This document shows positions 31,948 through 41,283 of a DNA stretch of 54,459 bases, in pieces. The stretch comes from JBCCQH01 sp039024435 (GTDB taxonomy: Bacteria > Bacteroidota > Bacteroidia > J057 > JADKCL01), in NCBI GenBank assembly GCA_039024435.1, contig JBCCQH010000044.1, positions 1 to 54,459 of the forward strand, in the 5' to 3' direction. Positions within the stretch are counted from its first letter, which is position 1, and each line of letters opens with the position of its first letter. Under the pieces are notes generated by a model. That model was given only the letters and a program-made list of their open reading frames with translations, was not told where the DNA came from and did no database searches. The translations under genes were made by a program, and so were the position numbers.

Positions 31948-34371
31948 ATGAAGCAGATTGTATTCCTCATACTGTGCGCCTTCGGAAGCGTGGCCATGGC
32001 GCAGAATGCCTACATCGAGCGGGCCAATGGCTATTTCGACAAGGAAGCCTATCCCGATGCGATCCGCATGTACGAGAAGGGCTTTGCCCAGGATGACAAG
32101 GACGCGGTGACCGATTGGCAGACCGCCAAAGAGCACCTGGCTGAATCCTATTACGCCTTGCGGGAAACCGAAAAAGCGGAAATGTGGTACGCGCGGGCCA
32201 CGAAGCAGAGCAAGAAAGCCGAGGTCCACTACGCCTTTGGGCAGGTCCTCAAATCGAATGGCAAATACGACGAGGCCAGCGAAGCCTTCCTCCGATACGG
32301 CGAGCTGTCCCGCGATGTCAAGGGTGCCCGCGCCATGGTAGAGGCCTGCGAAGAAGCCCGTGACCTGCTGGAAAGCCCGGAAGGCTGGACCTTGAGCCCC
32401 CTGGACGTGAATACAGCGGCTTCTGATTTCGGACCGGTGGTCCTGGGGCAGGACCTGATGTTTGCCTCGGCGCGTCCGCGCGGCTTCTGGTCCCGCTTCC
32501 TCAACATGCGGAACAGGAACCTGTTCTACGACCTGTACCGCGCCGGGCGCAAAGGACCGGTCAGTTTTGAGACACCCAAACTGGTGCGGGGAGCGCTCAA
32601 ATCCCGCTTCCATGACGGGCCGGTCACATTTACAAAGGACCAGAACACGGTCTACTTCACCCGCAGCAACCACCGGGCCGGCAAGTTGCAGCGCGACGAC
32701 AACAACCGCGCGCACTTGACCATTTACCGGGCGGAATTGTCGGGAAAGAAATACCGCAAGGCCAGGGCCCTGCCCTTCAATGACGATGCTTACAGTTGCG
32801 GACATCCGGCCCTGGACCCCAAAGGCAAGTTTCTGATCTTTTCCTCGGACATGCCGGGCGGTCAGGGTGGCAGCGACCTGTACATGGTCGAGCGCAAGGG
32901 CGACAGCTGGGGCCAACCGGTGAATCTCGGCCCTCAAGTGAATACAGCCGGCGACGAGATGTTTCCCTACCTCGGCTGGAACGGGCAGCTGTTCTTTGCT
33001 TCAGATGGTCACGCAGGCCTGGGTGGTTTGGACATCTTTTCTTCCACACTGGAAAATGGACAATATGGCGGGGCCGTCAATCTGGGAATCCCGTTGAACT
33101 CCGCGCAGGATGACTTCTCACTGGTCTGGACCAAGGGTGGCCGCGGCTACTTCAGCTCGAACCGCGAAGGGGTGGACAACCTCTACTTCTTCCAGCGGAA
33201 GGTGCCCGCGGAACTGCTGGTGGTCAACAGTCAGACCGGACAGCCAGTGGAGGGCGCCAGCGTGCGGGTATTGGGCGTGGACAGCAAGGAGATCCGCGGC
33301 GCTACGGATGCAGCAGGCCAGTTCGCCTTCGAAGGCAAATGGAATGCGGGCTACCGCGTCTCCGTGGAAATGGAAGACCATGCGCCCACCCAGATGCAAT
33401 TTGCCACGGGCAATCGATCGGTGGCGGGCCCACAGCAGGTGGAAGTACCCTTGCGGAAATACCTGATCGTCGAGGTCGACGGCAATGTCGCGGAAGCAGA
33501 TGGCGGCAAGGCCGTCGCAGCGGCCAGTATTTCATTGGAAGGCGAACGCAACGATCTGGATCTGCGATCAGACGCCCAGGGCAATTTCGCGAGCCGCGTG
33601 GATACGCTCAGCGACTATACCGCGGTCACCCTGCGATCGGGTTACATCCCCACCATTCAGGAATTCAGCACGCGCGGGATCGAGGTGGAAACCGATCTAC
33701 CCTTGCGGGTGCGCATGCGCAAGGGAAAATACCTCTACGTGACCGGCCTGACGGTGGACAAGCAGTCGGGCGAACCCGTGAGCGGGGCCAGCTTGCGGGT
33801 CTTTGAGGAAAGTCAGGAAAAGGTGATCTATGACCTCAAGTCGCGCCCGGACGGAAAGTTCCACCTGGTTTTGGAGGAGGGCAAAGACATGCACCTCATC
33901 GGGACCGGTTTGGGCTATTTCTCATCGCGGCTGGAACTGCCGGCCTTTGACGAACCGGGTGACTCCACCTTGAGGGCCACCGTGGAGCTGGTCCCTTTTG
34001 AAGTGGGGGCTTTGGTCAAGGTGATCTACTTCCCGTATCGGGAAACCAGCCTGGTGCGCGCGGCGCGCAAGGAACTGAATGAGATCGTGGCTTTCATGCT
34101 GGAAAACCCTGAAGTTTCGGTGCAGCTCGCCGCCCATACGGACGCCCGTGGCGGGGACGACTACAACCAGCGGCTTTCGGAGGCCCGGGCCAAGGCAGCG
34201 GTGGACTACATCGTGCGGCAGGGCATCACACGGGAGCGGATCAGCAGCGCGGGATTTGGAGAGCAACAGCTTTTGAACAAATGTCAGGACGGAGTGGAAT
34301 GCGAGGAGGAACAACACCAGGAAAACCGCCGCGCGGAAGTGAAGGTGGTCAAAATCGAAGAAGCAAAATGA
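31948..34371 (+). CDS. PorE-like OmpA-family protein (TPR, WD40-like, carboxypeptidase-regulatory-like, OmpA)
   Basis: This 807-residue protein has a signal peptide (MKQIVFLILCAFGSVAMAQ). TPR-like helices run to about 140. A PD40/WD40-like propeller spans about 150-425, with repeats such as GHPALDPKGKFLIFSSDMPG, DEMFPYLGWNGQLFFASDGH and DDFSLVWTKGGRGYFSSNRE. Carboxypeptidase-regulatory-like beta domains follow from about 430 (VVNSQTGQPVEGASVRVLG). The OmpA-C domain at about 690-800 has IYFPY, VQLAAHTDARGGDDYNQRLS, ARAKAAVDYI and ISSAGFGE, which bind peptidoglycan. The domain order is that of PorE, a T9SS component that ties the machine to the cell wall. Its stop overlaps the next start (ATGA). 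Confidence 0.93.
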   Translation: MKQIVFLILCAFGSVAMAQNAYIERANGYFDKEAYPDAIRMYEKGFAQDDKDAVTDWQTAKEHLAESYYALRETEKAEMWYARATKQSKKAEVHYAFGQVLKSNGKYDEASEAFLRYGELSRDVKGARAMVEACEEARDLLESPEGWTLSPLDVNTAASDFGPVVLGQDLMFASARPRGFWSRFLNMRNRNLFYDLYRAGRKGPVSFETPKLVRGALKSRFHDGPVTFTKDQNTVYFTRSNHRAGKLQRDDNNRAHLTIYRAELSGKKYRKARALPFNDDAYSCGHPALDPKGKFLIFSSDMPGGQGGSDLYMVERKGDSWGQPVNLGPQVNTAGDEMFPYLGWNGQLFFASDGHAGLGGLDIFSSTLENGQYGGAVNLGIPLNSAQDDFSLVWTKGGRGYFSSNREGVDNLYFFQRKVPAELLVVNSQTGQPVEGASVRVLGVDSKEIRGATDAAGQFAFEGKWNAGYRVSVEMEDHAPTQMQFATGNRSVAGPQQVEVPLRKYLIVEVDGNVAEADGGKAVAAASISLEGERNDLDLRSDAQGNFASRVDTLSDYTAVTLRSGYIPTIQEFSTRGIEVETDLPLRVRMRKGKYLYVTGLTVDKQSGEPVSGASLRVFEESQEKVIYDLKSRPDGKFHLVLEEGKDMHLIGTGLGYFSSRLELPAFDEPGDSTLRATVELVPFEVGALVKVIYFPYRETSLVRAARKELNEIVAFMLENPEVSVQLAAHTDARGGDDYNQRLSEARAKAAVDYIVRQGITRERISSAGFGEQQLLNKCQDGVECEEEQHQENRRAEVKVVKIEEAK

Positions 34372-37300
34372 GTCGATCAACTACATATTCAAAGGGCAAA
34401 TTCTACTGCTTGCTGGTGCTTGCTTTGGCGATGCTGCTGGGTTCCGGCGTGCGGGGGCAGTTGCCCGATCCGCCACGAGAATGGGCCACCGCCTACGGAG
34501 GCGCCAATTTCGACTTCATCTCGGATGCGGTACTGGACGCCGATCAAAACCTCTACGTGGTGGGCTACACGAACAGCCCGGCCATTCCGACCACCTTTTC
34601 CACCTACGCCGGCGCCGCCTACGATGTATTTGTGGCCAAGTTTGACAGCCTGGGACAAATGGTATGGGCGGGACGTTACGGCGGCAATGCGGACGATTTC
34701 GGCTACGCCATCGCGCTGAATGGCGACCAGGACCTGCTGGTGAGTGGGCGCACCGCGGCCACGGCAAGTTTCTACACGGACACGACCCTGGCCGGCCTGG
34801 GCAACGACATCCTGGTCATGAAGCTGGACACCAGTGGGGCGGTACAATGGGCCCGACAGTACGGCGGCGCGGCCGACGACGAAGCGCGCGGGATCGCCGC
34901 CGGTCCGAATGGCGAAGTTCTGGTGGTGGGCAGCAGCGAAAGTCCCGACCTGCCCGTGACCAGCATGACCTACGACGGCAATGGGCGCGATGCATTTGTG
35001 ATGCGCCTGGATGCGGACGGTAGCCGCGACTGGGTGCAGCGCTACGGCGGGATCAGCTTTGAGGCAGCATTTGATGTAGCCGTGGATAGCGACGGCGCGG
35101 TCTTTGTTTGTGGGGAAACGGGCAGCTTTGATTTTCCCAATGACATTGTGACCTGGCAGGGAAGTGGTACCACCAAAGGTTTCCTGTTGGCCTTTGATTC
35201 GACGGGTGCGCGCACCTGGGCGCAGCGTTACGGCGGCAGCAATGTGGAGCGTGCTTTGGGATTGGCGCTGGATCCGATGGACAATGTACTCGTGACCGGC
35301 TACACCACAAGCGGCGATTTTCCGACCACGCATCCTTCTCCGGCCGGTGCGGGGCTGGACGCTTTCTTGTTGAGCTTTGATCAGAGCGGGACCCGCAACT
35401 ACGCCACCCGTTTCGGGGGCAGCCTGGACGATCTCGGACAGGATCTGGTCACCGATGCAACCGGCAATATTTTCATCAAGGGAGAAACGCAGAGTGCCGA
35501 TTTTCCCACCGCCAATGCGGCTTTCCTGGGAGCCGGCAGCGACCTGTTCCTCGCAAAGTTCGGCGACGACGGCATGTACAATTGGGCCTTGCCCTATGGC
35601 GGCAGCCTCAACGATTTTGCCGGCGGTTTGCAGGTGAGCGGAAACAGCCGCATTTACCTGGCCGGCCACACGCAAAGCGCGAATTTTCCCCTGACCGATC
35701 CCGGGACTGGTGGCAATACCGCACGCGGAGCCCTGATCAAGTTCAAGGATTGCCTGGGACAGCAAGCGGACTTTACTTTTGGCAATGTCTGCGACCAGGA
35801 CACGGTGCACTTCCTCAATGTGGCGGTCCTGGGAACGAACGACACCCTGGCCTACCGCTGGTGGTTTGGCGACGGAGATTCCACGGACCTGGCCTCGCCC
35901 GTGCATGTGTATGCGGCGCCCGGGGCTTACGATGTGACCTTGCGGGTGACCAGCCCTTGTGGCGTCGATTCCTTTGTCACAAAGCGCGTGGAAGTCTATC
36001 CGAACCCTGTAGCAGCGCTGGACTGGACCTTGCCCTGCGCAGTGGACCTGACCTCTTTCGGGGACAGCACGGCGCAGGATACTTTGTTGGGGTCCTTCCT
36101 GACCAATTGGAATTGGGCGTTTGGAACGGGCGATGGGGCCAGCGTTGCGGATCCGGTCTATGCCTTCGCCAATCCCGGGAACTATACCGTTTCATTGGAG
36201 GTGACGAATAACCATGGCTGCTCCGATTCCACCAGCCGCGCGGCCACGGTCCATCCCAAGCCGGTGGCGAATTTCGGGCTGCAGGACCATTGCTTTGAGG
36301 ACACTTTGTTCCTGATGGACTCCACCATGCTGAGTGCGGGTATGCTGAGCACCTGGTCCTGGGACCTGGGCGATGGCAATGGCGATTCGCTGCAAGATCC
36401 CAGCTACGTGTATGCCATGGCCGATACCTATTTGGTCTCGCTGGTGGTGGTTTCAGATTCCGGTTGCTCGGATACCATATCAAAGGAGGTCAAAGCCTTG
36501 CCGCGCCCGGTGGCGAATTTTGGCGCGACCGCGGTTTGCTGGCCAGATCCGGTAGTCTTTACGGATAGCACGACCATTGTTGGGGATGTGGTCAATGCCT
36601 GGAGCTATGATCTCGACGATGGTTCCATCGACCCCGTTCCCAATCCGGCGCACTTTTACGCGACTTCGGGCACCTACGACGTGCAACTGACCGCGACCTC
36701 GGCGAGCGGTTGTGTGGATTCCATTGAAATTCCGGTCAAAGTGCACGACAAACCGATCGCCTTCTTCAACTTCCAAAATGTGTGCTGGCCGGAAACCACC
36801 TTCCTCACCGATACCAGCTTTGTGCTGGATGATTCATTGGTGCTGTGGTCCTGGGACCTTGGGGATGGCAGTATTGACTCCGTTCCCAACCCTCTATATA
36901 CCTACGCGATGCCTGATACCTATGCGGTGAGCCTGCTGGTGGAGAGCGGTTTCGGATGTCGGGATACGGTCACGCAGTCTGTCATTGTCCTGCCCAAGCC
37001 AATCGCGGATTTTGGGGTCGACAATGTCTGTTTCCCCATCGCGGCGGCCTTTTCGGACAGCTCTTCGGTGGTGGGTGATCAGGTCACGGGTTTTGCCTGG
37101 GACTTTGGCGATGGCGCGGCGTCCGCACAAATGGATCCCCAATACGCGTATGCTGCCGATGGCAGCTATCTGGTCACCCTGGTGGCCTCCACGGCAAGCG
37201 GTTGCCGCGATACCATCACGGATTCCATCGTGGTCTACCCGCAACCGGTGGCTGAGTTTGAGGTGGAAAATGTCTGTGATGGGGATGAGATCGCGATTGA

Positions 37301-38408
37301 GGACATGGCCACGATCAGCAGCGGCACGGTAGACCTTCACCAGTACGATCTAGGCGACGGGATGGGCATGAGTATGTCCCCCGACACGACCTATATGTAT
37401 GCGGCAGCCGGCAATTACACCATCACCCATACGGTGGAGAGTGATCTGGGCTGCCTGGATACCCTCTCCAAAGAGGTCACGATTTACGACCTGCCGCAAC
37501 CCGCCATCCAATGGACGGGGCGACAGGATGTCTGCCTGGGCGACACCACCCTGCTGTGGGAGGCGCAGTCATTCGTTTCCTATGAATGGAGCAATGGGGC
37601 CCTCACCGATAGTATCGCCATCGCAGGGCAAAGTGAGTGGTTTGTCCTGACCGTGGTGGACACGAATGCCTGTGAGAACAAGGATTCGGTGGAGATCCGC
37701 TTCCACAATGTTCCGCGGCCGAATGCGGTGATCGTTCCCGGCCCGGTCGTTGAGTCCTGCAGCAATGATTCGCTGTTCCTGGACGTAGGTGCGGCCTATG
37801 CCAGCTATTTGTGGAGCGACTCTGCGACCACGAAAGTACGTTATGCTCCCAATGCAGGGAGCTACTCGGTGATCGTGGAAAATGGCTTTGGCTGTGCGGA
37901 TACCTCGGATGCGGTGATGGTTTCATTCTTGCCGGCGCCTGCAGTCCCGACCATCACGGTGTTGGGAGATACTTTGCGGGCCCCGGTGGCGGACAGTTGG
38001 CAGTGGTTCAAGAATGGCTTGCCGATTCCCGGCTCGACGGATCAGGACCTGATCCCGACCGGCAGTGCCATTTACCAGGTGGAGGTGATGAATGCCGCGG
38101 GTTGTACGGCAATCTCGGATTCGGTGACCATGTTGGTGGATGTCAGAGATGAGATCTTGGTCGATCTGGACGTCTTTCCGAATCCATTTACGGAGGAATT
38201 GCACCTGGCGGGTCGCTTGCGTGCCGGTGGAACCATGCGATTGAAATTGGTGGATCTGCGCGGGGCAGTCGTTTTCCAGGAGGAAACGGTGGTGGCTGCC
38301 GGGAATCTGGATCTGGCCTATGTTACGGCGGCCTTGCCATCCGGGATGTACGTGTTGGAGGTTGCGGTTGCCGGCCGGCTGATGCGAAAGCGGGTGGTGA
38401 AGGAGTGA
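34368..38408 (+). CDS. SBBP beta-propeller and PKD surface protein with T9SS type A sorting domain
   Basis: This 1346-residue protein has a signal peptide (cleavage near VRGQ). Residues about 25-480 hold seven SBBP units, each opening with a YGG or FGG motif (for example TAYGGANFDFISDAVLD, QRYGGSNVERALGLALD) and forming a probable seven-bladed propeller. Seven PKD domains follow (for example MLSTWSWDLGDGNGDS, QVTGFAWDFGDGAAS), then Ig-like units. The end, about 1268-1346, is a type A sorting domain (DVFPNPFTEELHLAG, then LPSGMYVLEV and RKRVVKE). The ATG at 34368 overlaps the stop of the PorE-like gene and gives a proper signal peptide. It is the last gene of the operon; no hairpin terminator is evident just after it. 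Confidence 0.92.
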   Translation: MSRSTTYSKGKFYCLLVLALAMLLGSGVRGQLPDPPREWATAYGGANFDFISDAVLDADQNLYVVGYTNSPAIPTTFSTYAGAAYDVFVAKFDSLGQMVWAGRYGGNADDFGYAIALNGDQDLLVSGRTAATASFYTDTTLAGLGNDILVMKLDTSGAVQWARQYGGAADDEARGIAAGPNGEVLVVGSSESPDLPVTSMTYDGNGRDAFVMRLDADGSRDWVQRYGGISFEAAFDVAVDSDGAVFVCGETGSFDFPNDIVTWQGSGTTKGFLLAFDSTGARTWAQRYGGSNVERALGLALDPMDNVLVTGYTTSGDFPTTHPSPAGAGLDAFLLSFDQSGTRNYATRFGGSLDDLGQDLVTDATGNIFIKGETQSADFPTANAAFLGAGSDLFLAKFGDDGMYNWALPYGGSLNDFAGGLQVSGNSRIYLAGHTQSANFPLTDPGTGGNTARGALIKFKDCLGQQADFTFGNVCDQDTVHFLNVAVLGTNDTLAYRWWFGDGDSTDLASPVHVYAAPGAYDVTLRVTSPCGVDSFVTKRVEVYPNPVAALDWTLPCAVDLTSFGDSTAQDTLLGSFLTNWNWAFGTGDGASVADPVYAFANPGNYTVSLEVTNNHGCSDSTSRAATVHPKPVANFGLQDHCFEDTLFLMDSTMLSAGMLSTWSWDLGDGNGDSLQDPSYVYAMADTYLVSLVVVSDSGCSDTISKEVKALPRPVANFGATAVCWPDPVVFTDSTTIVGDVVNAWSYDLDDGSIDPVPNPAHFYATSGTYDVQLTATSASGCVDSIEIPVKVHDKPIAFFNFQNVCWPETTFLTDTSFVLDDSLVLWSWDLGDGSIDSVPNPLYTYAMPDTYAVSLLVESGFGCRDTVTQSVIVLPKPIADFGVDNVCFPIAAAFSDSSSVVGDQVTGFAWDFGDGAASAQMDPQYAYAADGSYLVTLVASTASGCRDTITDSIVVYPQPVAEFEVENVCDGDEIAIEDMATISSGTVDLHQYDLGDGMGMSMSPDTTYMYAAAGNYTITHTVESDLGCLDTLSKEVTIYDLPQPAIQWTGRQDVCLGDTTLLWEAQSFVSYEWSNGALTDSIAIAGQSEWFVLTVVDTNACENKDSVEIRFHNVPRPNAVIVPGPVVESCSNDSLFLDVGAAYASYLWSDSATTKVRYAPNAGSYSVIVENGFGCADTSDAVMVSFLPAPAVPTITVLGDTLRAPVADSWQWFKNGLPIPGSTDQDLIPTGSAIYQVEVMNAAGCTAISDSVTMLVDVRDEILVDLDVFPNPFTEELHLAGRLRAGGTMRLKLVDLRGAVVFQEETVVAAGNLDLAYVTAALPSGMYVLEVAVAGRLMRKRVVKE

Positions 38409-38570
38409 GTGGTTGGATGGCGTAGGGTATAGGGGGCGAAGGCGGTGCAGGTGGATCTTCTATTTGACCATAAGCCTTCGAATTCCGGAGGACCTGTGAC
38501 AATTTCGTATCTTATTCGAAGCCCAATGAGCGCGTAGTTTACCGACTTCAAATAAAAGAAACGTAGCATT

Positions 38571-38876
38571 ATGAAACGTTATGGGATGATTTTTGCCCTG
38601 TTGTTCGCAGGAGCAATCGCTTTTGCCGCGAACGGAAAAACGGCTGTCAAAACGGATGTACAAACGTTCACCTCCGCGCAACCGCAGATCACAGAAACAG
38701 AAAAACGTATTCTGAAGCTGACCGCGCCGCTGGTTAAGATCGCCTACACCGAACTGCTGGACATGCATGCGCATGGACTGGTGGCTATCGGGCACCTGGG
38801 TGGGAATAGCTACCGGGTGACGGTGCAATTGGCGGATGGCGGAACCGTCCTGGGTTTGCTTGAGGATCATCTCTAA
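38571..38876 (+). CDS. Small secreted hypothetical protein
   Basis: This 101-residue protein has a clear signal peptide (MKRYGMIFALLFAGAIAFAA). The mature part has an amphipathic helix (TETEKRILKLTAPLVKIAYT) and a beta-hairpin-like end (GGNSYRVTVQLADGGTVLGL). I do not recognise a family. It converges on the minus-strand gene pair, with a 4-base overlap of stop codons. The sequence GTGACAATTTCGT lies 75 bases before the ATG and recurs at a similar distance before the Spondin-domain gene. Confidence 0.65.
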   Translation: MKRYGMIFALLFAGAIAFAANGKTAVKTDVQTFTSAQPQITETEKRILKLTAPLVKIAYTELLDMHAHGLVAIGHLGGNSYRVTVQLADGGTVLGLLEDHL

Positions 38877-39592
38877 CCAACGTCCTGACTTCTGTTAGAA
38901 ATCGTTCTTTCATTTTTGGCGGCAAAGATGTCGGCCATAAGGCAGCCTTTGCGTTTACTTTCCAACCAAATTTCGAAATTGAAACGGCGATTCAACATTT
39001 TTGAATGCCGGTCATTCAGTGCGATTCTGAACTTATTCGAGGAGTCTTCGAGAATTTCGGCGAATTGACCTTGTTTTCCAGGTTTGGACAAATGGAGAAG
39101 CGTTCCAAGAACCGTTTTGAAGTATGGGGCCTTCCCATATGCATTTGACATTCGAAAATTCTTATCCAATCGCACCACCTCGCTATGATCATCCAACTCG
39201 AATGCCAGGAAAGATGCCATGATCTTTACCATAGGCCAAAGGGGGCCGTGAAAATCTTTAGGACGATACCGGCTCAATAACCGCAAGTTCAGGCGCAAAG
39301 ATTTTGAATAATCTCCAATGGTGAATAGGTAGTATGCCGCTATATAGAGGTTTTCGGTGACGAAAAATACCGGAAAATCTGCTCTGCTATTCAGTAAATC
39401 CAACACTTCTTCTACTGCCGAACGCCCTTTTTCTTCGTCACCTGCATCGATGGCCATGGCTATTTTTAAGGGAAATATCTGTTCCCATTTCGAACGATCT
39501 GAAAGGGCATGGCTCCCTTTGAGGTTTCCAATTCGGAAAAGCCGTGAAAATGCCCGCTCTGATTCATTTGCGACCACCATCATCTCGATCAA
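38873..39592 (-). pseudogene. 3' part of a frameshifted helical-repeat protein
   Basis: This 239-codon frame, with only a TTG at its start, continues the protein encoded at 39589-40359. It is all helical in appearance, with TPR-like pairs (YIAAYYLFTIGDYSKSLRLN, HSEVVRLDKNFRMSNAYG). Reading through the A8 run at 39612-39619 (T8 on the coding strand) with one extra T joins the two frames as DRYDDFFFAKENRPLIEMM. The whole would be about 500 residues. Base composition is visibly AT-richer than the flanking operon, suggesting transfer. A sequencing error, a true mutation or programmed slippage are all possible. Confidence 0.7.
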
Positions 39593-40359
39593 CGGCCGAT
39601 TTTCCTTGGCGAAAAAAAATCATCGTATCGGTCCAGCCACTTGTTTTCTTCCATTAGCTCGACAAGTGCTTTTTGGCTGCGATATGCGGCAGAATGATTC
39701 TCTTTCAAATAATACAACCGCGTCCAGGTCCAAAAAAAGTGTGCTTGCGCTGATATTGACATAGCACATTCAATCTGCTGCAACAACGGCTCCTGTTCCA
39801 TATCTTCCAATGCTGCAATTCGCTCCTTTTCGGGCAGCAGTTTAAATCCTGCAACCTTTGTCTTCAGACCTTGATATTGTAGCAAATTCACATGTCGTCG
39901 CGTGATCTCTTCCTTGTCCATACCTTTTAGTTCCGCAGGCTCGGTCATGATCTCTGCGAGTTTCAGTAGGTCAAAAAGGATATCAAACCTTTCGTGCGCG
40001 GTGGCAAGGTCAAAAAGGTCCTGCATCAATTCGGCAGCAGGAGCATTCTCAATACGAAAAACCAGTTTCCAAGCCGTGGCCAACATCAACTCCAGTTCCA
40101 GAGATTTGTCCGGTTCATGGTGGGCCAGCGCGAAAGTTACATGCCGCGACAATTTTTGCAATAGCTCGGAAACGGTACGCTCAGCGACCCCCAACCGATG
40201 TGCAAGTTGCTTCCGGCTTGTCGTTTTCATAGACCGAATGGCGGCAAGTAGCTTGCGCATTCGATCCACCTTCGACGAATTCGGAAGGGATTGGTAGATA
40301 TGATCGTACTCCTCATCGGTGAGGTTGAGGATCACACGGACAAGGTTTGCACCTTTCAT
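39589..40359 (-). pseudogene. 5' part of a frameshifted protein with HTH-like N-terminus
   Basis: This 256-residue frame begins MKGANLVRVILNLTDEEYDH and contains a helix-turn-helix-like segment at about 45-70 (TSRKQLAHRLGVAERTVSEL). Long helices follow that look like TPR or similar solenoid repeats. Its stop comes directly after FFSPRKIGR, just beyond the homopolymer at 39612-39619, and overlaps the downstream frame by four bases. Function is unknown; the HTH-like segment suggests DNA or regulatory contacts, with low certainty. It is the first gene seen in the accessory segment that ends at the integrases. Confidence 0.7.
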
Positions 40360-40720
40360 ACCTTTCGGGTAGACAGATTTTTCTTATTAAGCCATTGAAT
40401 GATAGGTCAATATACACGATTATGGCACAAGAACAACTCCGATTTGGTGTTTTCTTTGGTTGAGTTGTCAACACAATGGAGATGCTTTGCTTTTGTAACG
40501 CTAAAATTGCGCCGCAACGGCAGCTTGTAGCCTCAAAGCTACGTTCCAGCATTCGGTAAACTGCTCTCTTGCTCCGTTTTCGGCCTTTTGGTGCAGCAAT
40601 GCGCCCGATCGCTCTTTGTCCAAAATGTCAATTTTCCGGCGATGTGACATTTAGGGGATTCCAGTTGTGGGCTTTCCTCCAGATGTCCTGTGCCCGATCC
40701 AATCCTTAAAACTCTGTCTC
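40360..40720. other. Intergenic gap of 361 bases
   Basis: No supported gene. The gap separates divergent units: the frameshifted minus-strand gene and the plus-strand three-gene module. Promoters for both must lie here, but no convincing -7/-33 pair was found. Confidence 0.5.
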
Positions 40721-40936
40721 ATGAACCAAAACCAAATTACCATCCCCATTGGCGAAAGTGCTCCGAACGCGTACCTTCGCGGCCTCCGCCACAACCTCAA
40801 CCAGTTGCTTTCCATGGCCCTGTCGGCCAATGCCCTGGACCTGGATATAAACGAGACCGAAGCCCTTCGTGGGGTGAGCGACTTCATGCTCATGCTGCAC
40901 CATCTCGAATCCCTTGACCAAACCGAAGGATCATGA
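40721..40936 (+). CDS. Small hypothetical protein of an XRE/membrane module
   Basis: This 71-residue acidic protein starts MNQNQITIPIGESAPNAYLR and is mostly helical (LRHNLNQLLSMALSANALDL, DFMLMLHHLESLDQ). No signal peptide or membrane helix is present. Its stop overlaps the start of the following XRE regulator (ATGA), so the two are translationally coupled. No family is recognised. A partner role to the HTH protein or the membrane protein is suggested only by gene order. The ATG at 40721 was preferred because upstream in-frame residues are not helix-like. Confidence 0.65.
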   Translation: MNQNQITIPIGESAPNAYLRGLRHNLNQLLSMALSANALDLDINETEALRGVSDFMLMLHHLESLDQTEGS

Positions 40937-41283
40937 GCATGCAAAAACATCCCCACCTGGGCGAGTTCATCGAATCGCTGCTTAAAGAGAAGGGCATGAG
41001 CAAGGCGGAATTCGGTCGCCGAATTCGTACTTCCCGGCAAAATGTCTCGCTGATCTTAAAGAAGAAAACCCTGGACTCCGACCTGATCTGGCGGATCGGA
41101 AAGGTGTTGGGACAGGATTTCTTCCATCGGCTCAGTATGCAGTTCAGCGGAGAGAACCTGTACGATGCTTCCGATACCGGCAAGGGGCGTTTAGAAATGA
41201 AATTGGAGATCTCCAACCAACGGCTGGCCTTACTGACTGCTGAGATGGTGCGGACCTTGGTTGAGGGAGAGGAGCAGCCATGA
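40933..41283 (+). CDS. XRE-like helix-turn-helix protein
   Basis: This 116-residue protein carries an N-terminal HTH_3-like domain at about 8-62: GEFIESLLKEKGMSKAEFGR, IRTSRQNVSLILKK, then DLIWRIGKVLGQDFFHRL. The C-terminal 50 residues contain a helical segment that may be a coiled coil (EMKLEISNQRLALLTAEMVR). It overlaps its neighbours on both sides by four bases (ATGA at both ends), so all three genes 40721-41927 form one unit. XRE proteins of this size are common regulators in mobile elements and toxin-antitoxin modules. The target is unknown. Confidence 0.85.
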   Translation: MSMQKHPHLGEFIESLLKEKGMSKAEFGRRIRTSRQNVSLILKKKTLDSDLIWRIGKVLGQDFFHRLSMQFSGENLYDASDTGKGRLEMKLEISNQRLALLTAEMVRTLVEGEEQP

